DNA of 19,563 nucleotides. Source: Bradyrhizobium sp. (GTDB lineage: Bacteria > Pseudomonadota > Alphaproteobacteria > Rhizobiales > Xanthobacteraceae). Shown here piece after piece: positions 6,758-14,695 of the stretch (position 1 is its first letter; every line of letters starts with the position of its first letter). The notes under the pieces are model-generated. The model was not told where the DNA came from, searched no databases, and saw nothing but the letters and a program-made list of their open reading frames with translations. A program made the translations under genes and the position numbers. The DNA lies in assembly GCA_019243075.1 (NCBI GenBank), contig JAFAUV010000396.1:1-19563 (forward strand), read 5' to 3'.

Positions 6758-7840
6758 ATGAAGACGGCGCTTCGACTGCGGACGTTAACAGCGGGCTTTT
6801 TTGTCATGCTTTTGGCCGCCCTGCCGGCCCTCGGCCAGGATAGACGCCAGGATAGGAGCCAAGATCAGGGACAGGACCAGGCGGGCGCTGCTGCGTCGGA
6901 CAAGCTGGACAAGGTCTCGTTCGGAACCAATTGGGTCGCCGAGGCCGAGCATGGCGGCTTTTTCCAGGCGGTCGCCGACGGCACCTACAAGAAGTACGGG
7001 CTCGACGTCACCATCGTGCCCGGCGGTCCGAACGACAACAATCGCATGCTCCTGATCGCGGGCAAGATCGATTTCTTCATGGCCGCCAACACGCTGATGT
7101 CGTTCGATGCGGTGCTGAACAGGGTGCCGGTGGTCTCGGTGGCTTCGATCTTCCAGAAGGACCCGCAGGTTTTCCTGACGCATCCGGAAGCCAAGATCAC
7201 CAGGCTCGAGGAGCTGAAGCCGCTCACGCTGTTCGTCTCCAAGGAAGGCATGACCAGCTATTTTCAATGGCTGAAGTCGGAATACGGCTTCAGCGAGAAG
7301 AACGTCAGGCCCTATACGTTCAACGCCCAGCCTTTCATCGCGAGTCCGCAAAGCGCGATGCAGGGCTATGTCACCTCCGAGCCGTTTGCGGTCGAGAAGG
7401 CCGCCGGCTTCAAACCCGGCGTCCTGCTGCTCGCCGACTACGGGTTCAACACCTATTCGACGCTGATCGAGACGCGTCAGGAGATCATCGAGAAGAAGCC
7501 TGACCTCGTGCAGCGCTTCGTCGATGCCTCGATCATCGGCTGGTACCGCTACATCTACGGCGACAATTCCGCCGGCAACGCGATGATCAAGAAGCTGAAC
7601 CCGGAGATGACCGACGATCTGCTCGCCTATTCCGTTGCCAAGATGAAGGAATATGGCATCGTCGATTCCGGCGACAGCGTGAAGAACGGCATCGGCGCCA
7701 TCAGCGACGAACGCGTCACCAGCTTCTTCGAGAAGATGGTCAAGGCCGGCGTGGTCAAATCCGATCTCGACTACCGCAAATCCTACACGCTGCGTTTCGT
7801 CAACAAGGCCGTCGGGGTCGAGCTCCGGCCGAAGCCATAG
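6758..7840 (+). CDS. ABC transporter substrate-binding protein, NMT1/THI5-like (TauA/SsuA group)
   Basis: A 360-residue periplasmic binding protein that delivers a small organic solute to the permease. A signal peptide (hydrophobic core at about 9-25, likely cleavage after ALG at 26) leads into an odd QDRRQDRSQDQGQDQ linker, then the NMT1/THI5-like fold from about residue 52: VSFGTNWVAEAEHGGFFQAV, the YGLDV strand and the GKIDFFMAA segment are typical. Members bind sulfonates, nitrate, thiamin pyrimidine precursors or aromatic compounds, so the ligand stays open. ATG at 6758 is preceded by GGACGGAG and begins a good signal peptide; the in-frame ATG at 6728 is less likely. The stop codon is directly followed by the ATPase start, so the genes are co-translated. 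Confidence 0.93.
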   Translation: MKTALRLRTLTAGFFVMLLAALPALGQDRRQDRSQDQGQDQAGAAASDKLDKVSFGTNWVAEAEHGGFFQAVADGTYKKYGLDVTIVPGGPNDNNRMLLIAGKIDFFMAANTLMSFDAVLNRVPVVSVASIFQKDPQVFLTHPEAKITRLEELKPLTLFVSKEGMTSYFQWLKSEYGFSEKNVRPYTFNAQPFIASPQSAMQGYVTSEPFAVEKAAGFKPGVLLLADYGFNTYSTLIETRQEIIEKKPDLVQRFVDASIIGWYRYIYGDNSAGNAMIKKLNPEMTDDLLAYSVAKMKEYGIVDSGDSVKNGIGAISDERVTSFFEKMVKAGVVKSDLDYRKSYTLRFVNKAVGVELRPKP

Positions 7841-8653
7841 ATGACGCAAACCGCCCTGCCGGAGGCTGGATTGGATGCCGCCGGGCTGGCTGTCAGCCTG
7901 CGCGAGGTCACCAAGATTTACGACAGCGGCGTCACGGCGCTCGGGCCGCTCGATCTGCGCGTGCGCAAGGGCGAGTTCGTGTCGCTGCTCGGGCCGTCGG
8001 GCTGCGGCAAGTCGACGGCGCTGCGGCTCATGGCCGGCCTTGCCGAGCCGAGTGCCGGGCACGTCCAGATATCGCCTCATGGACGCGCCTCGCTGCCCGG
8101 CCAGGGCATCGGCTTCGTGTTCCAGGAGCCGACCCTGATGCCCTGGACCTCGGTGCGCGAGAATGTGCGGCTGCCGCTGAAACTCGCGCATGTACCGCTT
8201 GCCGAATCCGAGCCGCGGATCACGGAAGCTCTGAGGAGCGTCGGCCTCGCCGAGTTCGCCGACAGCTATCCCCGGCAATTGTCCGGCGGGATGAAGATGC
8301 GGGTGTCGCTGGCGCGCGCGCTGGTCACCAATCCCGACATCCTCCTGATGGACGAGCCGTTCGCGGCACTCGACGAGATCACGCGCTTCCGCCTCAACGA
8401 TGATTTGCTCGCGCTATGGCGCAACCTGAACAAGACCGTCATCTTCGTCACGCATTCGGTGTTCGAGTCCGTCTATCTGTCGGAGCGGGTGATCGTGATG
8501 ACAGAGCGTCCCGGCCGGATCAGCACCGAAATTGCGATCGAGGCGCCGGAACCGCGTGGCGAGCAATTTCGCACGTCGGCCGCCTACGGCGAATATTGCC
8601 GAAAGCTGTCGGCCGCGCTGGCGCCGTCTTATTCTGGACAGGCGCTGCTGTGA
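7841..8653 (+). CDS. ABC transporter ATP-binding protein, NitT/TauT type
   Basis: A 270-residue cytoplasmic ATPase that powers the importer encoded by its neighbours. All motifs are present: Walker A GPSGCGKST at 51-59, Q-loop Gln95 in FVFQEPTLMPW, signature LSGGMKMRV at 147-155, Walker B ILLMDEP at 167-173, D-loop AALD and His205 in FVTHS. PRQLSGGMK and the MPW segment are typical of the SsuB/TauB/NrtD group. The ATG starts immediately after the stop of the binding-protein gene with no spacer, and the 3' end overlaps the GTG of the permease gene by 4 bp, which indicates translational coupling within one operon. Confidence 0.95.
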   Translation: MTQTALPEAGLDAAGLAVSLREVTKIYDSGVTALGPLDLRVRKGEFVSLLGPSGCGKSTALRLMAGLAEPSAGHVQISPHGRASLPGQGIGFVFQEPTLMPWTSVRENVRLPLKLAHVPLAESEPRITEALRSVGLAEFADSYPRQLSGGMKMRVSLARALVTNPDILLMDEPFAALDEITRFRLNDDLLALWRNLNKTVIFVTHSVFESVYLSERVIVMTERPGRISTEIAIEAPEPRGEQFRTSAAYGEYCRKLSAALAPSYSGQALL

Positions 8654-9477
8654 GCCCTGTGCAAAATGGGCGTGCTCCCATGGTGCCGGCCGACCGCGCG
8701 TTTCGCGCGCTGCGGCTCTTGTTGCCGATCGTCGTCGCAGCCGGGGGCACGGCGGGATGGGAACTGATCGTGCGCCTGGACAACATCCCTCCCTATGTGC
8801 TGCCGGCGCCGTCGGCGATATTTTCCACTCTCTTCAGCGATTGGGACGTGCTGGGGCAATCGCTGCTCACGACGTTGCTCACGACGCTCGAAGGCTTCAT
8901 CGCCGCGAGCGCCGGCGGCATCCTGCTCGCGCTGATCTTCAACCTGTCGAAGCTCATCGAATTTTCGCTGCTTCCCTACGCCGTGATCCTGCAGGTTACG
9001 CCGGTCATCGCGATCGCGCCGCTGCTTCTGATCTATCTGCCGCAGCAGACCGCGGTCGTGGTCTGCGCCTGGATCGTGGGATTTTTCCCGGTGCTGTCCA
9101 ACACCACGCTCGGCCTCAATTCGGTCGACCGCAATCTCGCCGGCCTGTTTCGGCTCTATCGCGCCTCGCGCTGGCAGACGCTTCTGTTCCTCAAGCTGCC
9201 GACCGCGCTGCCCTATATTCTCGGCGGCCTGCGCATTGCCGGCGGGCTGTCGCTGATCGGCGCGGTCGTGGCCGAGATCGCGGCCGGCACCGCAGGGGCC
9301 GGCTCCGGATTGGCCTATCGAATCGCCGAATCCGGCTACCGCCTCAACATACCCCGCATGTTCGCGGCGCTGCTGTTGCTGTCGGTGGCCGGGATTGTCA
9401 TCTATGCCGTGCTGGCGCTAGTTTCGCATCTCGTGTTGCGGCGTTGGCACGAAAGTGCGCTTGGAAAGGAAAACTGA
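8650..9477 (+). CDS. ABC transporter permease, NitT/TauT type
   Basis: A 275-residue inner-membrane subunit with about six hydrophobic helices. The first is near residues 22-36, others near 76-97, 107-130 and 134-152, and the last two are near 197-213 and 238-262. The EAA coupling loop is NLAGLFRLYRASRWQTLLFL at about 162-181, followed by KLPTALPYILGGLRIA, typical of SsuC/TauC-type permeases. The start is taken as the GTG at 8650-8652, which overlaps the TGA of the ATPase gene (GTGA); the in-frame ATG at 8680 is an alternative that removes 10 residues. The gene ends in a TGATG overlap with the dehydrogenase. The substrate is the same unidentified compound as for the binding protein. Confidence 0.93.
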   Translation: MSPVQNGRAPMVPADRAFRALRLLLPIVVAAGGTAGWELIVRLDNIPPYVLPAPSAIFSTLFSDWDVLGQSLLTTLLTTLEGFIAASAGGILLALIFNLSKLIEFSLLPYAVILQVTPVIAIAPLLLIYLPQQTAVVVCAWIVGFFPVLSNTTLGLNSVDRNLAGLFRLYRASRWQTLLFLKLPTALPYILGGLRIAGGLSLIGAVVAEIAAGTAGAGSGLAYRIAESGYRLNIPRMFAALLLLSVAGIVIYAVLALVSHLVLRRWHESALGKEN

Positions 9478-10454
9478 TGACGGCCTCCGAAAAGATCGAC
9501 CTTCTGGTCTACGGGCCGATGCGGCCGATCCTGGAAAAGGGCTTTCCCGACCAGTTCGTGGTGCATTGCGCCGAAACCCGCGCCGACCTGGAGCGGCTGA
9601 CGCCGGATGCGGTCGCGAACATGCGGGGCATGGCGGTGACCTACCACACCGTCGCGGCCAACAGGGAATCGCTGGCGCGGTTTCCGAAGCTCGAGATCGT
9701 CGCGAGCTTCGGCGTCGGCTACGACCATGTCGACGCGGCCTATGCGCGCGAGCACAACATCATGGTCACCAATACCCCCGACGTGCTGACCGAAGAGGTC
9801 GCCGACGTTGCCATGGGGCTTCTGATCGCGACGCTGCGCGAGTTCGTCAAGGCCGATCGCTATGTGCGCTCGGGCCTCTGGCAGACGCAGAACTATCCGC
9901 TCAGCGCCGGCTCGCTGCGCGACCGCAAGATCGGCATTGTCGGCATGGGGCGGATCGGACAGGCCATCGCGCGCCGGCTGGAAGCCTCGCGCGTCCCCGT
10001 CTGCTATCATTCGCGCAAGCCCGCCGCCGGCCTATCCTACAAGCACCATCCCGATCTGATCGAGATGGCGAAGGCGGTCGACACGTTGGTGGTGATCGTG
10101 CCCGGCGGCACTGCGACCCACAAGATGATCAACGCCGAGGTCTTGAAAGCGCTGGGTCCGCGCGGCGTGATCGTCAATGTCGCGCGCGGCAGCGTGCTCG
10201 ACGAGCAGGCGCTGATATCAGCGCTGAAATCGGGCGCCATCCTGGCCGCCGGCCTCGACGTGTTCGAGCAGGAGCCGAACGTGCCGGACGAGCTCAAGGC
10301 CATGCAGAATGTCGTGTTGCTGCCACATATTGGCTCGGCTTCGGTGGTAACGCGGAACGCGATGGATCAGCTCGTGGTCGACAATCTGAAGAACTGGTTC
10401 GCCGGCAAGCCGCCGCTGACACCGGTCGCGGAGACGCCGATCAAGGCCAGCTGA
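9477..10454 (+). CDS. D-isomer-specific 2-hydroxyacid dehydrogenase (glyoxylate/hydroxypyruvate reductase-like)
   Basis: A 325-residue cytoplasmic NAD(P)H-dependent oxidoreductase that interconverts a 2-oxoacid and a D-2-hydroxyacid. The Rossmann motif GMGRIG is at about 156-161, the catalytic Arg is in NVARGS (Arg237), the Glu in GLDVFEQEP (about 266) and the His in PHIGSAS (His284). The short N-terminal substrate domain and HSRKP after the second Rossmann strand (His178-Ser-Arg180) suggest the GhrB/hydroxypyruvate reductase branch and NADPH preference, by analogy only. The ATG overlaps the permease stop codon (ATGA), so it is translationally coupled to the importer. This implies that the imported compound, or a product made from it, is a 2-oxo or 2-hydroxy acid. 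Confidence 0.93.
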   Translation: MTASEKIDLLVYGPMRPILEKGFPDQFVVHCAETRADLERLTPDAVANMRGMAVTYHTVAANRESLARFPKLEIVASFGVGYDHVDAAYAREHNIMVTNTPDVLTEEVADVAMGLLIATLREFVKADRYVRSGLWQTQNYPLSAGSLRDRKIGIVGMGRIGQAIARRLEASRVPVCYHSRKPAAGLSYKHHPDLIEMAKAVDTLVVIVPGGTATHKMINAEVLKALGPRGVIVNVARGSVLDEQALISALKSGAILAAGLDVFEQEPNVPDELKAMQNVVLLPHIGSASVVTRNAMDQLVVDNLKNWFAGKPPLTPVAETPIKAS

Positions 10455-10480
10455 AGCGGCGACCTAACAAGGGCCAGCTC

Positions 10481-11176
10481 ATGACGTTTCGCCTCTCGCA
10501 TGCCTTCGGGGCGCTCGCCGCATGTGCCGTCGTGGTCTCGCCTGTGCGTGCGCAGGACGCCGCGGAGCTAAAGAAGAACATGGTCGGCCAATGGGAGCTT
10601 TCCACCACCGATCGCAGCAAGACCTGCGTGGTGACGCTGAAGCCGGATTCCTCGCCGCAAGGACTGAAGCTCGAACTCGAGCCCGGCTGTGCGGCGGCGC
10701 TGCCCTTCACCAAGGACATCACCGGCTGGAACATCAGGGGGCTCGACATCGTCCGCCTGCAGGATGGCACCGGCGAGGCCGTGATCGATTTCACCGAGGT
10801 CGAGGCCGGCATTCTGGAAGGCATGCGCACCGGCGAGGGCGTCTACATCCTGCAAAATCTCGCAGCCGCCCGCTCGCTCGCCAAATCGATGGACCAGATG
10901 ATCGGCGACTGGGCCATGGTCCGCGGCAACGGCAATACCATCTGCGGGCTGACGCTCACCAATAATGACGCCGGCAACGACAATTTCCAGGTCTTCCTGA
11001 AGCCGAAATGCGATTCCACCGTCGAGGCCTTCGCGCCGACGCAATGGCGGCTGGAGCACGGCCAGATCATGCTGATGTCGGCCAGCGGCGAGGTCTGGCG
11101 CTTCGAGGCCGACGATAACGCGCAATGGCGCCTGGTCCCCGACAGCGCCGATCCCCTGATCATGCTGCGGCAGTAG
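10481..11176 (+). CDS. Secreted two-domain protease inhibitor, AprI/Inh family
   Basis: A 231-residue exported protein. A signal peptide (hydrophobic at about 8-21, likely cleavage after VRA at 24) is followed by two similar beta-barrel domains, at about 35-113 and 141-231. Each starts with a G-Q/D-W segment (MVGQWELS, MIGDWAMV) and holds one cysteine pair, Cys49/Cys70 and Cys155/Cys177, as in the Inh family whose founding members block secreted serralysin-type metalloproteases in the periplasm. The second domain ends IMLRQ after a WRL segment, like single-domain Inh proteins. The ATG lies 26 bp after the dehydrogenase stop, so it may be read from the same transcript. No protease gene is nearby, so the target, if any, is unknown. 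Confidence 0.82.
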   Translation: MTFRLSHAFGALAACAVVVSPVRAQDAAELKKNMVGQWELSTTDRSKTCVVTLKPDSSPQGLKLELEPGCAAALPFTKDITGWNIRGLDIVRLQDGTGEAVIDFTEVEAGILEGMRTGEGVYILQNLAAARSLAKSMDQMIGDWAMVRGNGNTICGLTLTNNDAGNDNFQVFLKPKCDSTVEAFAPTQWRLEHGQIMLMSASGEVWRFEADDNAQWRLVPDSADPLIMLRQ

Positions 11177-11216
11177 AAACGACCTGTTCGAGCAGATCTT
11201 CTCTCGTGCACCGCCA

Positions 11217-11248
11217 GGCGCCGCGGGCGCCATCCGGTTCAAGACCGG
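11217..11248. terminator. Two adjacent GC-rich stems between convergent genes
   Basis: GGCGCC-GCG-GGCGCC (11217-11231) and CCGGT-TCAAG-ACCGG (11234-11248) lie between the inhibitor gene and the oppositely oriented radC. The position suits a bidirectional transcription stop, but there is no T-run, so factor-independent termination is uncertain. Confidence 0.3.
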
Positions 11249-11338
11249 CCCGCCGCGCGGGGGCTGCGCCGGCCGCCCGACATCCCGAAAACATTGCCTT
11301 CACGCCTCTTGCGGCGCTCGTGCGCGGTCTGCCCTTGA

Positions 11339-12061
11339 TCAGACCAACTTCATCCCCTTCAGGCTCGCATACCCGCTCTTGCCGACGATGATGTGGTCGT
11401 GCACGGCAATGCCGAGCGGGGCCGCGATGTCGATGATCGCTTTTGTCATCTGGATGTCGGCCTGCGAGGGCGTCGGATCGCCGGAGGGGTGGTTGTGCAG
11501 GAGGATCAGCGCGGTTGCGGATAGCTCCAGCGCGCGCTTGATCACCTCGCGCGGATAGACAGGGGTGTGGTCGACGGTGCCGACCTGCTGCACCTCGTCG
11601 GCGATGAGCTGGTTGCGCTTGTCGCGGAACAGCAGCCGGACTTGCTCCTTGTCGGCGAACGCCATGCTGGAACGGCAATAATCGATCACTTCTTGCCAGG
11701 ACGACAGCGCGATGCTCTTCTTGATCTCACCCTTGGCAATGCGATCGGCGCCGGCCGCGATCAGCTTGAGCTGGTGGACGGACGCATCCTTGATGCCTTC
11801 GACTTCGCGCAGCCGGGCTTCGGGGGCGTGGATGACCTCGGCGAAAGAGCCGAACTTCTTGATCAGCGCCTTGGCGAGCGGCTTGGTGTCGCGCCGCGGG
11901 ATCGCCGCAAACAGGGCCATTTCGAGCAGCTCGTAGTCGGTCAATGCGTCCGGGCCGGCGCTGTAAAAGCGTTCGCGCAGGCGTTCCCGGTGACCGTGAT
12001 AATGCGGCTCCCCGGCGGGCTGGTCTTGCGGTGGTTTGGACTTCGCAGGCATCGCCGCCAT
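11339..12061 (-). CDS. radC: RadC family JAMM-domain protein
   Basis: A 240-residue cytoplasmic protein of the RadC family. A helix-hairpin-helix-like N-terminal half (about 20-110, including VEGIKDASVHQLKLI) leads to a JAB/MPN domain (about 115-240). The metal-binding JAMM signature is complete: LLHNHPSGDPTPSQADIQ with His189, His191, Ser194 and Asp202. The family's name comes from an old DNA-repair assignment that was later disputed; its biochemical role is unsettled. The start is taken as the ATG at 12059-12061; a second in-frame ATG at 12052 is possible, and neither has a strong ribosome-binding site. It follows map on the same strand after about 166 bp, an arrangement I recall as common in Bradyrhizobium and relatives. 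Confidence 0.93.
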   Translation of the reverse strand: MAAMPAKSKPPQDQPAGEPHYHGHRERLRERFYSAGPDALTDYELLEMALFAAIPRRDTKPLAKALIKKFGSFAEVIHAPEARLREVEGIKDASVHQLKLIAAGADRIAKGEIKKSIALSSWQEVIDYCRSSMAFADKEQVRLLFRDKRNQLIADEVQQVGTVDHTPVYPREVIKRALELSATALILLHNHPSGDPTPSQADIQMTKAIIDIAAPLGIAVHDHIIVGKSGYASLKGMKLV

Positions 12062-12227
12062 ACATGCCCGGTTCGCCGTCTTTTGCAACCGGAAGCGCTT
12101 GCCGCAGCGGGTGGCGCGCAGAAGTGCCTGGGGTGGACCCTGGCTTCGTCGATCGGCATCGCGTTGCCGCTCGCGGCGCTGGTTTACCTCGCGAGCGAAC
12201 GAGAATGCGGGTGCCGGCGCCTCGACA

Positions 12228-13052
12228 TCAGCCCGCAACCGGCGGCTTCTCGGCATGGCGCTGCGACAGCGTGAAGATCTCCACGCCATCATGGGTAACG
12301 CCGACCGAATGCTCGAACTGCGCCGAGAGCGAGCGGTCGCGCGTCACGGCGGTCCAGCCGTCGGAGAGGATCTTCACATGCGGCTTGCCGAGATTGATCA
12401 TCGGCTCGATGGTGAAGAACATGCCGGGCTTCAGCGGCACGCCCTCGCCGGCGCGCCCGATATGGATGATGTTGGGCTCGTCGTGGAACAGGCGGCCGAG
12501 GCCATGGCCACAGAAGTCGCGCACCACGCTCATGCCCTGCGGCTCGACAAAGCTCTGGATGGCATGGCCGATGTCGCCGGTGGTGGTGCCGGGCTTGACC
12601 GCGGCAATGCCGCGCATCATCGCCTCATAGGTCACCTCGATCAGCCGCTCGGCCTTGCGCGCGATCGGGCCTATCGCATACATCCGGCTGGAATCGCCGT
12701 ACCAGCCGTCGAGGATGAAGGTCACGTCGATATTGACGACGTCGCCTTCCTTCAGCGCGCGATCGCCGGGCATGCCGTGGCAGACCACGTGGTTGATCGA
12801 GGTGCAGGTCGAATAGCGGTAGCCGCGATACATCAGCGTCGCCGGATAGGCGCCATGTCCGAAAGCGAACTCGCGGACGAAGTCATCGATCTTCGAGGTC
12901 GGAAGGCCAGGCTTGACGAGATCGGTGAGCTCGTCGAGGCACTTCGCCACCAGGCTGCCGGCCTTGCGCATGCCGGCGAAGGCGCTCGGGCCATGCAGCT
13001 TGATCTGCCCGGTCTTGCGCAGCGAGGTGTCGGTGGCTTCGATATAGCTCAT
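12228..13052 (-). CDS. map: Methionine aminopeptidase, type I
   Basis: A 274-residue cytoplasmic metalloenzyme that removes the initiator methionine from new proteins. The pita-bread fold ligands are all visible: Asp109 in NIDVTF, Asp120 in WYGDSS, His183 in FCGHGLG, Glu216 in FFTIEP and Glu247 in FEHSV. The substrate-contacting His92 lies in NHVVCHGMP. The length matches the family (about 250-275), so the enzyme should be active and essential. The start at 13050-13052 gives a typical N-terminus for alphaproteobacterial Map; the Shine-Dalgarno is poor. It is followed downstream by radC and preceded by the MscS-type gene, both on the same strand. Confidence 0.97.
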   Translation of the reverse strand: MSYIEATDTSLRKTGQIKLHGPSAFAGMRKAGSLVAKCLDELTDLVKPGLPTSKIDDFVREFAFGHGAYPATLMYRGYRYSTCTSINHVVCHGMPGDRALKEGDVVNIDVTFILDGWYGDSSRMYAIGPIARKAERLIEVTYEAMMRGIAAVKPGTTTGDIGHAIQSFVEPQGMSVVRDFCGHGLGRLFHDEPNIIHIGRAGEGVPLKPGMFFTIEPMINLGKPHVKILSDGWTAVTRDRSLSAQFEHSVGVTHDGVEIFTLSQRHAEKPPVAG

Positions 13053-13125
13053 GGGCGGAGTGGCTCGGTGGGGAATGGTTGATTTGAAAGGCCTAATCTA
13101 ATGATCGGGGCCGCACGCGCAAGCC

Positions 13126-13156
13126 GGGTTTGCTACGGTGGAACGGCTCCAAACCC
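13126..13156 (-). terminator. Inverted repeat just after the mscS-type gene
   Basis: Arms GGGTTTG (13126-13132) and CAAACCC (13150-13156) enclose a 17-base loop. It lies 7 bases beyond the stop of the channel gene and about 75 bases upstream of map, so it could end the channel transcript or regulate map. There is no T-run. Confidence 0.3.
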
Positions 13157-13163
13157 ATGATTT

Positions 13164-14480
13164 TCAACCTGAAACCTCGGCCACGCTCTCGACCGGCAGC
13201 GCGCTACCGCGGAGGCGGATTTCGCGCACCGGGTAGGGCACCCGGATGCCGTCCCGCTTGAAGGCGTCCCACAGCGCCAGCATCACCTCGCTCTTCACAT
13301 TGTCCATGCCGTCGGGATCGGCGATCCAGAAGGTCAGCGAGAACCTCATGCCGGCTTCCGCGAATTCGGTCAGGATGCAGTTCGGCGGCTTGCCCTTGAT
13401 CGCGCGCGGCGCGGCGGAAGCGGTTTCGATCGCGAGCCGCACGACCAGTCTCGGATCGGCGTCGTAATTGGTGGCAAAGGCGATCTTCACCAGCGTGTTC
13501 TTGTCGGTATAGGTCCAGTTGGTGACCTTCTGCGTCACCAGGTCCTCGTTCGGAATCAGGAATTCGCGGCCGTCGCCGGCAGCGACCGAGATGTAACGCG
13601 TCTTCATCGCGCTGATGCGCCCCGAATTGTCGCCGATGGTGACGAGGTCGCCGGGCTTCACCGATTTGTCCGCGAGCAGGATGATGCCCGAGATGAAATT
13701 GGCGACGATCTTCTGCAGGCCGATGCCGATGCCGACGCCGACCGCGCCGGAGAACACCGCGAGCGCCGACAAATTGATGCCGACCGCCGAGAGCGCAATG
13801 GCGATAGCGATCACCATCAGACCGATGCGGATGATCTTGATCAGGAGCACCTGGATCGACGGCGTCAGGTCGGCGGCGCGATTGATCCGGCTTTCGGCGA
13901 AATTGCTCGCGATGTTGGTGAGCCACAGCGCCACGATCACCAGCGCGCCGGCCTTGATGACGAGCAGCGGCGACAGCCGCAAGCCGCCGACTTCGATCGC
14001 GACCGAATCCAGCGTGTCGGCGGCCCAGTCGAGCTGGCCGATGACGCTGAGCGCGGCGACCACCCAGGCCGAGATCGAGACCAGGCGGACGATGACGGCG
14101 TTGCGGATCGCCGAGGTGACGAGCCGGATCGCCAGCCAAGCCAGCGCCAGCTTGGCCGAGACCATCAGCAGATAGCTGCGGCTCGGCCAGGTCGTGTGCC
14201 ACATGACGACGCGGCTGACGACCATCAGCACCGCGAACACGGCCGTCGAGGCGCTCGCGACCATCACGCGGGCGAAATGCCGGAGCGGCAGCGGCCAGCG
14301 CATGGCCAGTGAGGTCGTGTCGAAGCGGGCGCGGACGGCGGCGTCGGTCGCGAGCGCAATGCCGGTACCCGCCAGGATCAGGCCGAACTGCAGATAGAAC
14401 CAGGGCGAGGTGAGCTCGGCGCCGAACTGCCGCGCCGCGTCGTGAAGGAAGGAAAGAACGTCCTTGAGGTCGATATCCAT
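13164..14480 (-). CDS. Mechanosensitive ion channel of the MscS family
   Basis: A 438-residue inner-membrane channel predicted to open when membrane tension rises, releasing solutes after osmotic downshock. Hydrophobic helices lie near residues 28-46, 68-92, 105-122, 130-148, 171-190 and 213-232. The pore-lining MscS helix is GAVGVGIGIGLQKIVANFISGIIL at about 246-269 (Gly/Ala packing pattern), followed by the beta domain (KPGDLVTIGDNSGRI, FLIPNEDLV) and a C-terminal alpha/beta domain to 438. The three extra N-terminal helix pairs make it longer than E. coli MscS (286 residues). The start is the ATG at 14478-14480; longer in-frame extensions have no protein character. It is divergent from the cation/proton antiporter gene, a sensible osmotic-homeostasis pairing. 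Confidence 0.92.
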   Translation of the reverse strand: MDIDLKDVLSFLHDAARQFGAELTSPWFYLQFGLILAGTGIALATDAAVRARFDTTSLAMRWPLPLRHFARVMVASASTAVFAVLMVVSRVVMWHTTWPSRSYLLMVSAKLALAWLAIRLVTSAIRNAVIVRLVSISAWVVAALSVIGQLDWAADTLDSVAIEVGGLRLSPLLVIKAGALVIVALWLTNIASNFAESRINRAADLTPSIQVLLIKIIRIGLMVIAIAIALSAVGINLSALAVFSGAVGVGIGIGLQKIVANFISGIILLADKSVKPGDLVTIGDNSGRISAMKTRYISVAAGDGREFLIPNEDLVTQKVTNWTYTDKNTLVKIAFATNYDADPRLVVRLAIETASAAPRAIKGKPPNCILTEFAEAGMRFSLTFWIADPDGMDNVKSEVMLALWDAFKRDGIRVPYPVREIRLRGSALPVESVAEVSG

Positions 14481-14695
14481 CGGCAAAATTCTCTGAGGCG
14501 CATCGGCGTGATTCGAGCGGTGACGCAGAATCCCACAAACGCGGGCGGGCGACCATCGAGACAATACGGTGCCAAGCTGCCGCCACGGCCGCAAATCCCG
14601 GCACTTTGTCGCGTTCGCACAAATTGGGGTTGGCGTCCAATCATGGCGACGATAAGGATGCGATTGCAAGCATTTGACCGATTTTTCGAAACCAC

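Noticed and set aside
6785..8278. A 497-codon minus-strand frame opposite the binding protein and ATPase
   Set aside because: Both opposing genes have full family motifs; this frame is His/Asp/Arg rich and crosses a gene boundary.
13204..14640. A 478-codon minus-strand frame overlapping the MscS-type gene in another phase
   Set aside because: It is Arg/His rich throughout, while the chosen frame has a canonical MscS pore helix and beta domain.
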